64,000 nucleotides of DNA from Agrococcus terreus (GCF_014645235.1 NZ_BMLM01000001.1:1612001-1676000); one strand, 5' to 3'. Positions 50,091-59,949 are shown, numbered from the stretch's first letter. Numbers and translations: made by a program. The notes: generated by a model not told the origin, from the sequence alone.

Positions 50091-51032
50091 TCAGCGGCGC
50101 GACTCGATCCTGCCGGTCGCCGCTGGACGGCGGCCGGGCGCGCGGACGAGCAGGGCGCCGGGCTCGACGGCCGCCTCGATGCGCACGGCGCGGCCCTCGG
50201 CATCGCCGTCGACCTGCACGGGCAGCGGCTCGGCGCCGACGGGCGCGAGGAGCGCCCGCCGCACGGCGCGAGTGCCGAGCACGCCCGCGGCGCGTCCGAG
50301 GCCCGCACCGGACGCGGCGATGCGGGCCCAGTCCTGCACGCGGCGCGGCGTCACGGTCACGACGTGCAGGAGCCCATCGTCGACGCTCGTGCCCGGCACG
50401 ACCCGCAGGCCCGCCGGCAGCCCCGCGGCGTTGTGCACGAGCACGCTCCAGGCCTCGGTCGTGGCGCTCTCGTCGTCGAGCACCCCGTGCACCCGGAAGC
50501 CGGGCAGCCGGAGGCGGCCGAGCCCCGCCGCGACGTACGCGGGCCAGCCGAGCCGGTGCTTGCGGCGCAGGGACGCGGCCTCGATCGCGAGCGCGTCGTG
50601 GCCGACGCCGACGACGACGAGGAACCGCTGCGCATCCGCCCGGCCGTCGGCGCGGTGCAGCACGCACGTGCCGAGGTCGACGGCGCGGGGCTCGCCCGCC
50701 ACCGCGGTCGCCACGGCGGCGGAGGCGGCGAGCGGGAGGCCGAGGTTACGGGCGAAGAGGTCGGCGGTGCCGCGGGGCACGATGCCGAGCGGGATGCCGG
50801 TGCCCGCCAGCGCCGTCGCCACGGCGCGGACCGTGCCGTCGCCGCCGATCGCCACGACGGCCGCGTCGCCCGCCGCGAGCGCGCGGCGCGCCTGCGCCTC
50901 GCCGGTCTCGGCCACCGTCGTGCGCGCGACCCGTGCGTCCCAGCCGCGGGCGGCCGCCGCGCGGAGGACGTCCTCGACGGCGCCGGCCGAGCCCCGCGAG
51001 GTCGGGTTCGCGACGACGGTCAGGACGGGCAC
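50091..51032 (-). CDS. Diacylglycerol kinase-family lipid kinase
   Basis: A 313-residue kinase of the DagK/YegS group. It opens with VVANPTSRG, has the catalytic-domain GGDGT at 63-67, the GTADLFARNLGLP segment near 88 and a second beta-sandwich domain with LPVQVDGDAEG near 275. Substrate may be diacylglycerol or another lipid. It uses a GTG start directly downstream of a -10 hexamer. It heads a two-gene unit with the App1-like gene. Confidence 0.92.
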   Translation of the reverse strand: MPVLTVVANPTSRGSAGAVEDVLRAAAARGWDARVARTTVAETGEAQARRALAAGDAAVVAIGGDGTVRAVATALAGTGIPLGIVPRGTADLFARNLGLPLAASAAVATAVAGEPRAVDLGTCVLHRADGRADAQRFLVVVGVGHDALAIEAASLRRKHRLGWPAYVAAGLGRLRLPGFRVHGVLDDESATTEAWSVLVHNAAGLPAGLRVVPGTSVDDGLLHVVTVTPRRVQDWARIAASGAGLGRAAGVLGTRAVRRALLAPVGAEPLPVQVDGDAEGRAVRIEAAVEPGALLVRAPGRRPAATGRIESRR

Positions 51033-51038
51033 GCGCCC

Positions 51039-51044
51039 AGGCTA
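51039..51044 (-). promoter_or_regulatory. -10 hexamer of the lipid-kinase gene
   Basis: TAGCCT, 6 bases before the GTG at 51032. The hexamer overlaps the end of the upstream gene, whose stop is at 51042. Confidence 0.45.
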
Positions 51045-52172
51045 GCGAGGGTGGCTCCGCCGCTCAGGCATCGCGAGCCGGAGCCCTTGGAAGGCGGCAA
51101 GCACGTCGAGCTCGTCGCGCACCGCGTCGACGAGCCGCGCATCCGCGTCGACGTCCCAGTGGATCGTCGCGACGCGCAGCAGGCCGCGGTCGCGCTCCGC
51201 GCGAGCATCGACCTTGCCGACGAGGCGGTCGCCGTCGAGCACCGGCAGCGCGTGGACGCCCCAGCGGCGCTTCGCGGGCGGCGTGTACTGCTCGAGCGCG
51301 TACTCGAAGCCCCACAGCGCCTCCATGCGCCGTCGGCCGGCGATGAGCCGGTCGAGCGGCGCGAGCACGGCGACGCGGCCGACGAAGCCCTCGGCGGTCG
51401 CCGCGGGATCGAGTCGCCAGGTCCCGGAGAGCCCCTCGACGCGGACCGGCTCGCCCGCGTCGCCCAGGTGCTTCGGGCGGGCGAACCCGCACGCGCGCAG
51501 CCAGCGCTCGCGCCAGGTGCGCCGTGCCTCCTCGAGCGCGACCGGCTCGACGGGCGGCAGCACGCGCTCCGCGAGGCCCCACGCGCGCGCCTGCCCGAGC
51601 CGCTCGACGACCACCGCCTCGCCGCGGATCTGCAGCAGCTCCAGCAGCATCGCGACGTCGCGCCCGGTGTTCCAGCCGCTCGAGCGCCAGGGCACGTCGA
51701 CGGTGTCGAGGATGTCTGCCTGGGGGAGCGGGCCGTCCTGCCGCAGCTGCTCGAGGACGCGCTCGCGGAAGCCCGCGTTCGCCTCGAGCCACGCGAGGGT
51801 CGACGGGTGGAGGGCGTCGGGGTCGCGGCCGAGCGGCGCGAGCCACGGGAGGTCGCGCATCGCGCGGACGCCGATCGCCCACGCCTCCATCGGGTGCTGG
51901 CGCGGGCCGAGGTGCTCGACGAGCGTCTGCTCCACCTCGATCGCGCGCCGCACGTCGTCGGCGCCGAGGCCCCGGATGCGCGTGAGGGCGATGTGCTCGG
52001 CGGAGGGGCACACGATGTCGGTGGGGTTGAGCGGCAGCATCGTGAGCGCCGCCACCACGTCGGACAGGTCGCCGGCCTCCCGCTCGCGGTCGCCGGCGTC
52101 GAGCAGCTGCGCGCGCACGGCGATGCGGCGCGCCTCCTCGCGCGAGAGGGTGCGGACCGGGGCGCTCGGCAT
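51042..52172 (-). CDS. YcaQ/AlkX-like winged-helix DNA glycosylase homologue, catalytic motif altered
   Basis: A 376-residue HTH_42 protein made of tandem winged helices. The C-terminal block LAPLDRLIAGRRRMEALWGFEYALEQYTP, partly quoted, and KRRWGVHALPVLDGDRLVGKVDARAERD match the crosslink-repair glycosylase family well. The N-terminal catalytic motif, which in family enzymes is Q-x-D or Q-x-Q (context LLQIDPT), reads PLN at residues 47-49 (MLPLNPTDIV). It may therefore be inactive or bind DNA without cleaving it. It follows a TACCCT hexamer by 6 bases. Confidence 0.85.
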   Translation of the reverse strand: MPSAPVRTLSREEARRIAVRAQLLDAGDREREAGDLSDVVAALTMLPLNPTDIVCPSAEHIALTRIRGLGADDVRRAIEVEQTLVEHLGPRQHPMEAWAIGVRAMRDLPWLAPLGRDPDALHPSTLAWLEANAGFRERVLEQLRQDGPLPQADILDTVDVPWRSSGWNTGRDVAMLLELLQIRGEAVVVERLGQARAWGLAERVLPPVEPVALEEARRTWRERWLRACGFARPKHLGDAGEPVRVEGLSGTWRLDPAATAEGFVGRVAVLAPLDRLIAGRRRMEALWGFEYALEQYTPPAKRRWGVHALPVLDGDRLVGKVDARAERDRGLLRVATIHWDVDADARLVDAVRDELDVLAAFQGLRLAMPERRSHPR

Positions 52173-52178
52173 GCGGCC

Positions 52179-52184
52179 AGGGTA
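52179..52184 (-). promoter_or_regulatory. -10 hexamer of the YcaQ-like gene
   Basis: TACCCT, 6 bases before the ATG at 52172. Confidence 0.45.
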
Positions 52185-52254
52185 GAGGGCGCGCCGCATG
52201 ACGCACCGTGACGGGCGCGCGACCCGGCCGTCCTGCGGGGCATCCGCCGCCTGG

Positions 52255-52260
52255 CAGGAT
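52255..52260 (+). promoter_or_regulatory. -10-like hexamer of the PLP-enzyme gene
   Basis: CAGGAT, 6 bases before the ATG at 52267; same arrangement as upstream of the SGNH gene. Confidence 0.4.
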
Positions 52261-52266
52261 CGCACC

Positions 52267-53361
52267 ATGGCCGACGCGCAGCACAGCATCCCCGGATCCG
52301 CACCCCACGCCTCCGGCTCGCTGCGGCCCGAGACGCTCGCCGTGGCCGCCGGCCGGCCCGCCCGCGTGCAGGACGCGCCCGCGAACCAGCCCGTGACCTT
52401 CGCGTCGTCGTTCGTCGCCGGCGGCCCCACCGAGTACGCGCGCTACGGCAACCCGAGCTGGACCGCGCTCGAGGAGGCGCTCGGCGCCCTCGAGGGCGGC
52501 GAGAGCGTGGCGTTCGCGAGCGGCATGGCCGCGGTGAGCGCCGTGCTGTCGCTCGTGCCGCACGGCGGCGCGGTCGTCGTGCCGCGGCACGCCTACCAGG
52601 GCACGCTGTCGCTCCTCGACGCCGAGGCGGAGCGCGGGAGGTTCGCCGTGCGCCGCGTCGACGTCGAGGACGCGGGAGCCGTGGAGGCGGCGCTCGACGG
52701 CGCCGCCCTCCTGTGGCTCGAGTCGCCCACGAACCCCGCGCTCGAGATCGCCGATGTGCCGCGCCTCGCCGCGGCCGCGCGTGCGACGGGCGTGCTCGTC
52801 GCGGTCGACAGCACCTTCGCGACCCCGCTGCGCCTCCAGCCGCTCGCACTCGGCGCGGACTTCGCCGTCCACTCGGCGACGAAGCTCATCGCCGGCCACT
52901 CCGACGTGGTGCTCGGCGCGGTCGGCGCCTCCGATCCCGCGCTCGCCGAGCGCATCCGCACCCACCGCGGCATGCACGGCGCGATCCCGGGCCCGATGGA
53001 GGCGTTCCTCGCCCTCCGCGGCTTGCGCACCCTCGCTGTGCGCCTCGAGCGCGCCGAAGCGAACGCGCGCGAGCTCGCGCGCCGCCTCGCGGAGCACCCG
53101 GCGGTGCTGGAGGTGCGCGACCCCGGCTTCGGCACGGTGCTCGGCATCGTGCTCGCCGACGCCGCCGCGGCCGACGCGGCGGTCGAGCGCGTGCGGCTCT
53201 GGCTGCACGCGACGAGCCTCGGCGGGGTCGAGTCGACCCTCGAGCGGCGCCGTCGCTGGGCGACCGAGGCGCCGACGATCCCGGAGGGGCTCATCCGCCT
53301 CTCGGTCGGCATCGAGCACGTCGACGACCTGGCCGACGACCTGCTCGCGGCGCTGGGCTGA
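52267..53361 (+). CDS. Cys/Met metabolism PLP-dependent enzyme (trans-sulfuration family)
   Basis: A 364-residue fold-type I enzyme. The PLP lysine is Lys206 in HSATKLIAGHSD, the cofactor Asp is in VAVDSTFATP near 181, and ARYGNPSWTALE near 58 carries the phosphate-binding tyrosine. Cystathionine gamma-synthase or gamma-lyase are the likely activities; the typical length is about 380. No other methionine gene is adjacent. An inverted repeat (ACGGCCG at 53367, CGGCCGT at 53395) after the stop may act as terminator. Confidence 0.88.
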   Translation: MADAQHSIPGSAPHASGSLRPETLAVAAGRPARVQDAPANQPVTFASSFVAGGPTEYARYGNPSWTALEEALGALEGGESVAFASGMAAVSAVLSLVPHGGAVVVPRHAYQGTLSLLDAEAERGRFAVRRVDVEDAGAVEAALDGAALLWLESPTNPALEIADVPRLAAAARATGVLVAVDSTFATPLRLQPLALGADFAVHSATKLIAGHSDVVLGAVGASDPALAERIRTHRGMHGAIPGPMEAFLALRGLRTLAVRLERAEANARELARRLAEHPAVLEVRDPGFGTVLGIVLADAAAADAAVERVRLWLHATSLGGVESTLERRRRWATEAPTIPEGLIRLSVGIEHVDDLADDLLAALG

Positions 53362-53455
53362 CGCGCACGGCCGAGGAGGGCCGGGGGAGGGGAGCGGCCG
53401 TCACCGGCGTGTGGTTGCATCGGATCCTCGCACCTCCACGCCGGACGGAGATCCC

Positions 53456-55840
<2,385 letters not shown>

Positions 55841-55850
55841 CCGTCGGTCA

Positions 55851-55866
55851 GCGGACGGCTGTCCGC
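55851..55866. terminator. Hairpin between the UvrA-like gene and the 39-codon ORF
   Basis: GCGGAC and GTCCGC pair around GGCT, 10 bases after the UvrA-like stop and 4 bases before the end of the convergent small ORF. Confidence 0.4.
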
Positions 55867-55870
55867 CGGC

Positions 55871-55990
55871 TCAGCGGCCGATCGCGACGACGCGCGCGCC
55901 GGCGGAGAGCCAGGGGCGCCGGAGCACCGGGGCGACGATCGTGGGCACCGGGGGAGCGGCAGGCTCCCGCAGCGTCGTCGCCGCGCTCAC
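55871..55990 (-). CDS. Possible 39-aa protein coupled to the 84-aa gene
   Basis: A short ORF starting at a GTG that overlaps the stop of the upstream 84-residue gene (GTGA). The product is proline- and valine-rich (REPAAPPVPTIVAPVLRR) with no membrane segment. I recognise no family. The exact overlap is the main support; in GC-rich DNA such an ORF may also arise by chance. Confidence 0.3.
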   Translation of the reverse strand: MSAATTLREPAAPPVPTIVAPVLRRPWLSAGARVVAIGR

Positions 55991-56241
55991 GCGCGGCCGG
56001 CCGTGAAGGCCGCCTGCGCCGCCTCGAGCGTCGCGTGGCGGCCGAGGGACGCGCCCTCGCCGTCGACGGCGACGTACTCGCCGAACGCGTGCTCGATGAA
56101 GCCGTGGAACGTCGTGGTGCCGTCGGCGTGGCGCGAGGCGACCCACAGGTCCTCGCCGGGCGTCGCCCAGACGAGGTCGGCGGCGCCGCTGTGCGCAGTG
56201 CCGAGGATGGCGGTGGAGCTCGCGACCATCAGCTGCGTCAT
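55987..56241 (-). CDS. Hypothetical protein (84 aa) divergent from marR
   Basis: I do not recognise this protein. The middle part alternates hydrophobic and charged residues (DLWVASRHADGTTTFHGF then EHAFGEYVAVDGEGASLG) as in a small beta-barrel or ATP-grasp-like strand pair, and the end is a helix (ATLEAAQAAFTAGRA). It starts at the ATG at 56241 and faces the MarR-type regulator across a 101-base gap with two inverted repeats, so the regulator probably controls it. Confidence 0.55.
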   Translation of the reverse strand: MTQLMVASSTAILGTAHSGAADLVWATPGEDLWVASRHADGTTTFHGFIEHAFGEYVAVDGEGASLGRHATLEAAQAAFTAGRA

Positions 56242-56253
56242 GGTGCATGTCCC

Positions 56254-56285
56254 TTCGACCGGAAACGGTTAGTTCGTCGATCGAA
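56254..56285. promoter_or_regulatory. Pair of TTCG...GAA inverted repeats, candidate MarR operators
   Basis: TTCGACCGGAA (56254-56264) and TTCGTCGATCGAA (56273-56285) are imperfect palindromes with centres 20 bases apart, two helix turns. They lie between the 84-residue gene and marR in the most AT-rich part of the gap. Confidence 0.4.
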
Positions 56286-56342
56286 AGATACAACGCTCTA
56301 CCGACCTGTGGCAAACTTGCTCCAGGAGAGGAGAACGACGCC

Positions 56343-56879
56343 ATGACGACCGAGATGCACGCCCGGACCTCGAGCGGGTACTGGTACCCGGAGCACGGGT
56401 CGCCGTCGAGCGTCGACGTCCTCAACCTGCTGCGCCGGTACCGATCGGCGGAGGCCGCCATGCGGGCGCGGACGCGCTCGTCGATGGCGATGGGCGAGAC
56501 CGACCTGCTGGCCCTGCGGCTGCTGCTGCAGGCGCAGCGCAACGGCGAGCTCATGCGGCAGCGCGACCTCGCGACGGCGCTCGGCCTCGCATCCGCCTCT
56601 GTCACGGCGCTCGTCGACCGCCTCGTCAAGACGGGCCACGTACGCCGCGAGCCGCACCCGGACGACCGGCGCGCCACGATCGTCGTGCCGACCACCGACA
56701 CCGACGACGAGGTGCGTGCGACGCTCGGCGCGATGCATCGGCGGATGATCGACATCGTCGACGCGCTGAGCGACGACGAGCGCCGAGCCGTGGCGATCTT
56801 CCTCGAGCGCATGGCCGAGGCCGTCGACCGCATCGACGAGCACGACGCGCCGGAGACCGGTCCGATCCTGATGGCCTGA
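56343..56879 (+). CDS. MarR-family transcriptional regulator
   Basis: A 178-residue winged-helix regulator. The DNA-binding part reads MRQRDLATALGLASASVTALVDRLVKTGHVRREPHPDDRRATIV (quoted in pieces: LATALGLASASVTALVDRL and GHVRREPHPDDRRATI), with the wing Asp-Asp-Arg-Arg typical of the family. An N-terminal extension of about 30 residues (SGYWYPEHGSPSS) is not standard. GAGGAG lies 10 bases before the ATG at 56343. A longer in-frame start at 56247 would overlap the operator region and is unlikely. Ligand unknown. Confidence 0.9.
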   Translation: MTTEMHARTSSGYWYPEHGSPSSVDVLNLLRRYRSAEAAMRARTRSSMAMGETDLLALRLLLQAQRNGELMRQRDLATALGLASASVTALVDRLVKTGHVRREPHPDDRRATIVVPTTDTDDEVRATLGAMHRRMIDIVDALSDDERRAVAIFLERMAEAVDRIDEHDAPETGPILMA

Positions 56880-56947
56880 GCCGGCGCGCCGCATCGGGCC
56901 GCGGCGTCAGCCGGGCCGCGCGGACCCGCTTCTCGCCGCACGTCGAT

Positions 56948-56975
56948 AGCGCCGATAATGCACATTATGTCGGAT
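56948..56975. other. dif-like XerC/XerD chromosome dimer resolution site
   Basis: A 28-base site with the dif architecture: left arm AGCGCCGATAA (56948-56958), six-base centre TGCACA, right arm TTATGTCGGAT (56965-56975). The inner parts CCGATAAT and ACATTATGTC match what is known of actinobacterial dif, and the inner ATAA/TTATGT is shared with E. coli dif. It lies in a non-coding gap of 152 bases between MarR and a convergent gene, in DNA that is otherwise GC-rich. The polarity of the GGGGGAG heptamer reverses exactly around it. Recombination here by XerC/XerD, activated by FtsK, would resolve chromosome dimers. Confidence 0.85.
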
Positions 56976-57031
56976 CAAGGCTCGCGGCCGACGGGTCTGC
57001 ACTGCCCCGGCGGCGGTGCTGAAGGGGTCGG

Positions 57032-57340
57032 TCAAGAAATCGTCGGGGTCCACCGCGCGGCATGCTTCGGCCAGCTCGACGCATCGACGCGATCCAGGTC
57101 GATGCCGCGGAGTCGGACCAGCAGGACGTCATCCGCTGCGCGGGTCACAGCCCAGACGCTTGGCGACCGGCCGTGCGCGTTGGCCTCAGCCCACGCGAGC
57201 ACCTCGTCGACATCGGCGCCGCGGAGCTCCCACTCATCGTTGGAGAGTCCACCGGTCCGGTCGTCCCAGAAGTAGACGCGGTACGTGGGCTCATCCTCCT
57301 GGTGCGTCTGGTCGCGAGGATCGATCGGGCGGGCGTGCAT
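57032..57340 (-). CDS. Hypothetical protein (102 aa) next to dif
   Basis: I do not recognise this protein, which is the first gene on the right side of dif. Its centre reads TYRVYFWDDRTGGLSNDEWELRGADVDEVLAWAEANA (quoted in pieces: YRVYFWDDRTGG, DEWELRGADVDEVLAWAE), an alpha/beta pattern, followed by SVWAVTRAADDVLLVRLRGIDL. That regular strand-helix alternation and the TAGGCT hexamer 6 bases before its ATG support a real gene. No catalytic motif or membrane segment is seen. Confidence 0.65.
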   Translation of the reverse strand: MHARPIDPRDQTHQEDEPTYRVYFWDDRTGGLSNDEWELRGADVDEVLAWAEANAHGRSPSVWAVTRAADDVLLVRLRGIDLDRVDASSWPKHAARWTPTIS

Positions 57341-57346
57341 GGCTCG

Positions 57347-57352
57347 AGCCTA
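57347..57352 (-). promoter_or_regulatory. -10 hexamer of the 102-aa gene
   Basis: TAGGCT, 6 bases before the ATG at 57340. Confidence 0.5.
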
Positions 57353-57405
57353 GGACCGCCCGCCCGGCGCTCCCCCGGCGGCTGGCCCCACCGCGGCACG
57401 GATCC

Positions 57406-57963
57406 TCACTGCCCCGTGCGGCCGTCGATGCGCTCGCGCAGCAGGTCCGCGTGCCCGCAGTGGCGCGCGTACTCCTCGAGCATGTGCACGACGACGCCCC
57501 GCGCCTCCCACGGCTCTCCCGGGATGAAGCGATGGCCGAGGTCGTCGTACCGCGCGTACACGGCCCGCGCGTGCGCCACCTCGCGCTCCCACGACCGCCA
57601 CGCCTCCCCCACGCACTCCTCCGTCGGCACCGCTCCGTCGAAGTCGAGGTCGGGTTCCTCGGTGCTCGCGTAGAGCGGCGGCAGCTCGCCCTGCCCCTCG
57701 AGCGTGCGCCGGAACCAGTGGTGCTCCATGCGCGCGAGGTGCCGGACGAGCCCGAGGAGGCTCATCGTGCTCGGCGGGACCGACCGATCCGCCAGCTGCG
57801 CCGGCGTCAGCCCATCGCACTTCATCGCGAAGGTCGTCCGGTACCGGTCGAGGTACTGGCGCAGCGTCACCACCTCCCCCACCGGTAGCTCGTCGGTCTC
57901 GCGCGGATCGTCGGCGGGATCGACCCAGAAGGCGCGGCGGGCGGGCGGGGCGTCGTCGACCAT
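57406..57963 (-). CDS. DinB-like DUF664 protein (possible mycothiol-dependent transferase)
   Basis: A 185-residue four-helix-bundle protein. The metal-binding histidines typical of the DinB/YfiT fold are visible: His in LVRHLARMEHHWF near residue 75 and the HMLEEYARHCGHADLLRE segment near 157. In actinobacteria DUF664 proteins include mycothiol S-transferases; MshC elsewhere in the window shows that mycothiol is available. Substrate unknown. It follows the 102-residue gene on the same strand with 65 bases between them. Confidence 0.85.
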   Translation of the reverse strand: MVDDAPPARRAFWVDPADDPRETDELPVGEVVTLRQYLDRYRTTFAMKCDGLTPAQLADRSVPPSTMSLLGLVRHLARMEHHWFRRTLEGQGELPPLYASTEEPDLDFDGAVPTEECVGEAWRSWEREVAHARAVYARYDDLGHRFIPGEPWEARGVVVHMLEEYARHCGHADLLRERIDGRTGQ

Positions 57964-58078
57964 GGCGTCAGTCCATCAGCGCCGCGGCCGACGGGCAACC
58001 GGGCGTCGGCCTTCCGAACCCTCGACCCGGTCGGTGTGCTGCGCCGAACGCCCGGGCGCTGTCCGGCATGCTGTCGGG

Positions 58079-58483
58079 ATGGCACGGGCGAAGCGGCGGC
58101 GCGAGCAGGCGGCGGATGCGGCCGGCACGACCGTCGTCGTCTGCCGCGGTGGCGACTGCGGCAGCCGCGCCAAGCATCCGGACATCGACCACGTCGGGCT
58201 GCTGCGCGAGGCGCGCGAGCGGCTCGAGGGCGTCGCCCGCGTGCTGCCGAGCGCGTGCCTCGACGCCTGCGAGCGCTCGAACGTGGTGGTGGTCGTGCCG
58301 CCCGACGAGGAGCCGGTGTGGATCGGCGAGGTGCTCGATGCCGACACGAACGCCGCGGTCTGCTCCTTCGTGCGCGACGGCGGCCCGAGCGCGGCGGCCG
58401 AGCCGATCGAGGTCGAGCTGCGGATGTTCCGCCCGACGCGGCGCAACCGGCAGGAGCTCGAGCACGAGCTCGGCGGCGACTGA
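58079..58483 (+). CDS. (2Fe-2S) ferredoxin-like protein, thioredoxin fold
   Basis: A 134-residue protein with a four-cysteine pattern: VVVCRGGDCGSR near residue 22 and SACLDACERSN near 60, as in thioredoxin-fold 2Fe-2S ferredoxins. The N-terminus is basic (ARAKRRREQAA). The first pair is spaced CxxxxC and the second CxxxC. No partner reductase is adjacent, so its electron-transfer or scaffold role is open. The ATG at 58079 is preceded by CATGCT at 6 bases. Confidence 0.8.
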   Translation: MARAKRRREQAADAAGTTVVVCRGGDCGSRAKHPDIDHVGLLREARERLEGVARVLPSACLDACERSNVVVVVPPDEEPVWIGEVLDADTNAAVCSFVRDGGPSAAAEPIEVELRMFRPTRRNRQELEHELGGD

Positions 58484-58509
58484 CGCCCGGCCCGCCGGAC
58501 GGAGGTGGC

Positions 58510-59169
58510 TCAGCGGCGTCGCGTCCAGACCTGGTGCACGACACCGGTCGGCGACGCGGTCGTCTCGACGTCGAAGCGATCCTCGAGGCCCTCGAGCCCG
58601 TCCCACAGGCGGACGCCGCGGCCGAGCACGATCGGCACCACCACGACGTGCAGGAGGTCGACGAGGTCGGCCTCCAGGAACGCGCGGACCGTCGTGGGGC
58701 CGCCGCCGAGCCGCACGTCGCGCCCGTCGGCGAGCTCGGCGGCGAGCGCGAGCGCCTCCGCGGGCGCGAGGTCGCGGAACGTGAACGTCGTCCCGCCGAG
58801 CACGAGGTCGGGCCGCGGATGGTGGGTGAGGACGACGACCGGGGTGTGGAAGGGCGGCTCGGGCCCCCACCAGCCCTGCCACTCGTGGTCCTGCCACGGG
58901 CCGGTCTGCGGGCCGAACTTGCCGCGCCCCATGATCTCGGCGCCGATCCCGATCTCCGTGGCGGCCGCGAACGCGTCGTCGACGCCGCGCGCGCCCTCGC
59001 CCACCGCCTCGTCCTCGTGGCCGGCCATCGCCACGAACGTCCGGGTCGGGAAGAACCACGACATCAGGCGCCCGCCCGCGTGCCCGAAGGGCGCCTCGAC
59101 CGTGCGCCCCTCCCCCGTCGCGAAGCCGTCGATCGAGACGGCGAGGTTGTGGACCCGCAGCTGCGCCAT
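58510..59169 (-). CDS. RibD C-terminal/dihydrofolate reductase-family protein (1 of 2)
   Basis: A 219-residue NADPH-binding reductase-like protein. The start VHNLAVSIDGFATG and the segment VVVLTHHPRPDLVLGGTTFTF, then LGGGPTTVRAFLEADLVDLLHVVVVPIVLG (quoted in pieces) are the hallmarks of the group. Its substrate is unknown; many members are not folate or riboflavin enzymes. A second family member lies at 62463-63020. The ATG follows TAGCGT by 6 bases. Confidence 0.87.
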   Translation of the reverse strand: MAQLRVHNLAVSIDGFATGEGRTVEAPFGHAGGRLMSWFFPTRTFVAMAGHEDEAVGEGARGVDDAFAAATEIGIGAEIMGRGKFGPQTGPWQDHEWQGWWGPEPPFHTPVVVLTHHPRPDLVLGGTTFTFRDLAPAEALALAAELADGRDVRLGGGPTTVRAFLEADLVDLLHVVVVPIVLGRGVRLWDGLEGLEDRFDVETTASPTGVVHQVWTRRR

Positions 59170-59175
59170 CCGCTC

Positions 59176-59181
59176 ACGCTA
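59176..59181 (-). promoter_or_regulatory. -10 hexamer of the first RibD-C/DHFR-like gene
   Basis: TAGCGT, 6 bases before the ATG at 59169. Confidence 0.45.
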
Positions 59182-59201
59182 GCGGCGGCGGGCGCGACGG
59201 G

Positions 59202-59783
59202 TCAGCGATCGCTCACGAGCAGGTAGCGCTCGTCGTCGATCGGCCGACCCCAGAGGGCCGGACCGGCGAGGTGCGTCAGCTCGACGTGCGCGCGCCGAGC
59301 CTGCACCAGGGCCTCGCAGTCCGCCGCCGTCAGGCCCGCGCCCGTCGACCAGCGGCCCTCGACCAGCACGAGCCGGCCGCCCGGCCGCAGCAGCGCGAGC
59401 CAGCGGTCGAGCGCGACCGCGGGGTCCGGCGTCGCCCACAGCACGTGGCGCGAGAGCACGACGTCGAACGAGCGCGGCGCCAGGGGCGGCGCCGACGCGT
59501 CGGCCTCGAGCAGCACCGGTCGCGGCTCGACGCCGTGGGCCTTCGCCCTCGCCTGCGCGAGCATCGCAGGCGAGAGGTCGATGCCGGTGACGCGGTGCCC
59601 CTCCCCCGCGAGCAGCACCACGAGGCTCCCCGTGCCGCAGCCGAGGTCCGCCACGTCGCACGGCGCGTCACCGACGACCTGCACGAGGAGGCTGCGCCAT
59701 GCCTCGCGCACGTCGGGGTCGCGGAGGCCGTGGTCGGCCGGCTCGTCGTACCGCTCCGCCTCGGCGTCCCAGACCTCGCGCAT
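59202..59783 (-). CDS. Class I SAM-dependent methyltransferase
   Basis: A 193-residue methyltransferase of the small-molecule type. Motif I is VADLGCGTGSLVVLLAGEG near residue 45, the cofactor acid is in VTGIDLSPAM near 68, and motif post-II is VLSRHVLWATPDP near 110. The substrate is not determinable. It ends 21 bases from the next promoter. The ATG follows TAGGGT by 6 bases. Confidence 0.87.
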   Translation of the reverse strand: MREVWDAEAERYDEPADHGLRDPDVREAWRSLLVQVVGDAPCDVADLGCGTGSLVVLLAGEGHRVTGIDLSPAMLAQARAKAHGVEPRPVLLEADASAPPLAPRSFDVVLSRHVLWATPDPAVALDRWLALLRPGGRLVLVEGRWSTGAGLTAADCEALVQARRAHVELTHLAGPALWGRPIDDERYLLVSDR

Positions 59784-59789
59784 GCCCCG

Positions 59790-59795
59790 ACCCTA
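59790..59795 (-). promoter_or_regulatory. -10 hexamer of the methyltransferase gene
   Basis: TAGGGT, 6 bases before the ATG at 59783. Confidence 0.45.
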
Positions 59796-59949
59796 GGCCC
59801 GCGCGGGGCGTTCGCCGGCTCGATCGCGCCCATCCGCGCCGGCGTCCGCACCGAACCCCTCGCAGCGACGTTCCCGGGTGCCTCGCACCCGCGGGGCGTA
59901 GCGTCCCCGCCGACGCGGCACCGACGCCGCACCACCAGGAGGTCGTCCC

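Noticed and set aside
56955-56970. The inverted repeat ATAATG/CATTAT considered as a Fur, DtxR or Zur box
   Set aside because: The flanking bases and six-base centre match dif, no metal-related gene is adjacent, and the GGGGGAG polarity changes here.
59784-59949. Possible gene in the 166-base gap before the cupredoxin lipoprotein
   Set aside because: No frame with start, ribosome binding site and sensible composition; I see only the methyltransferase promoter and the AGGAGG before the lipoprotein ATG.
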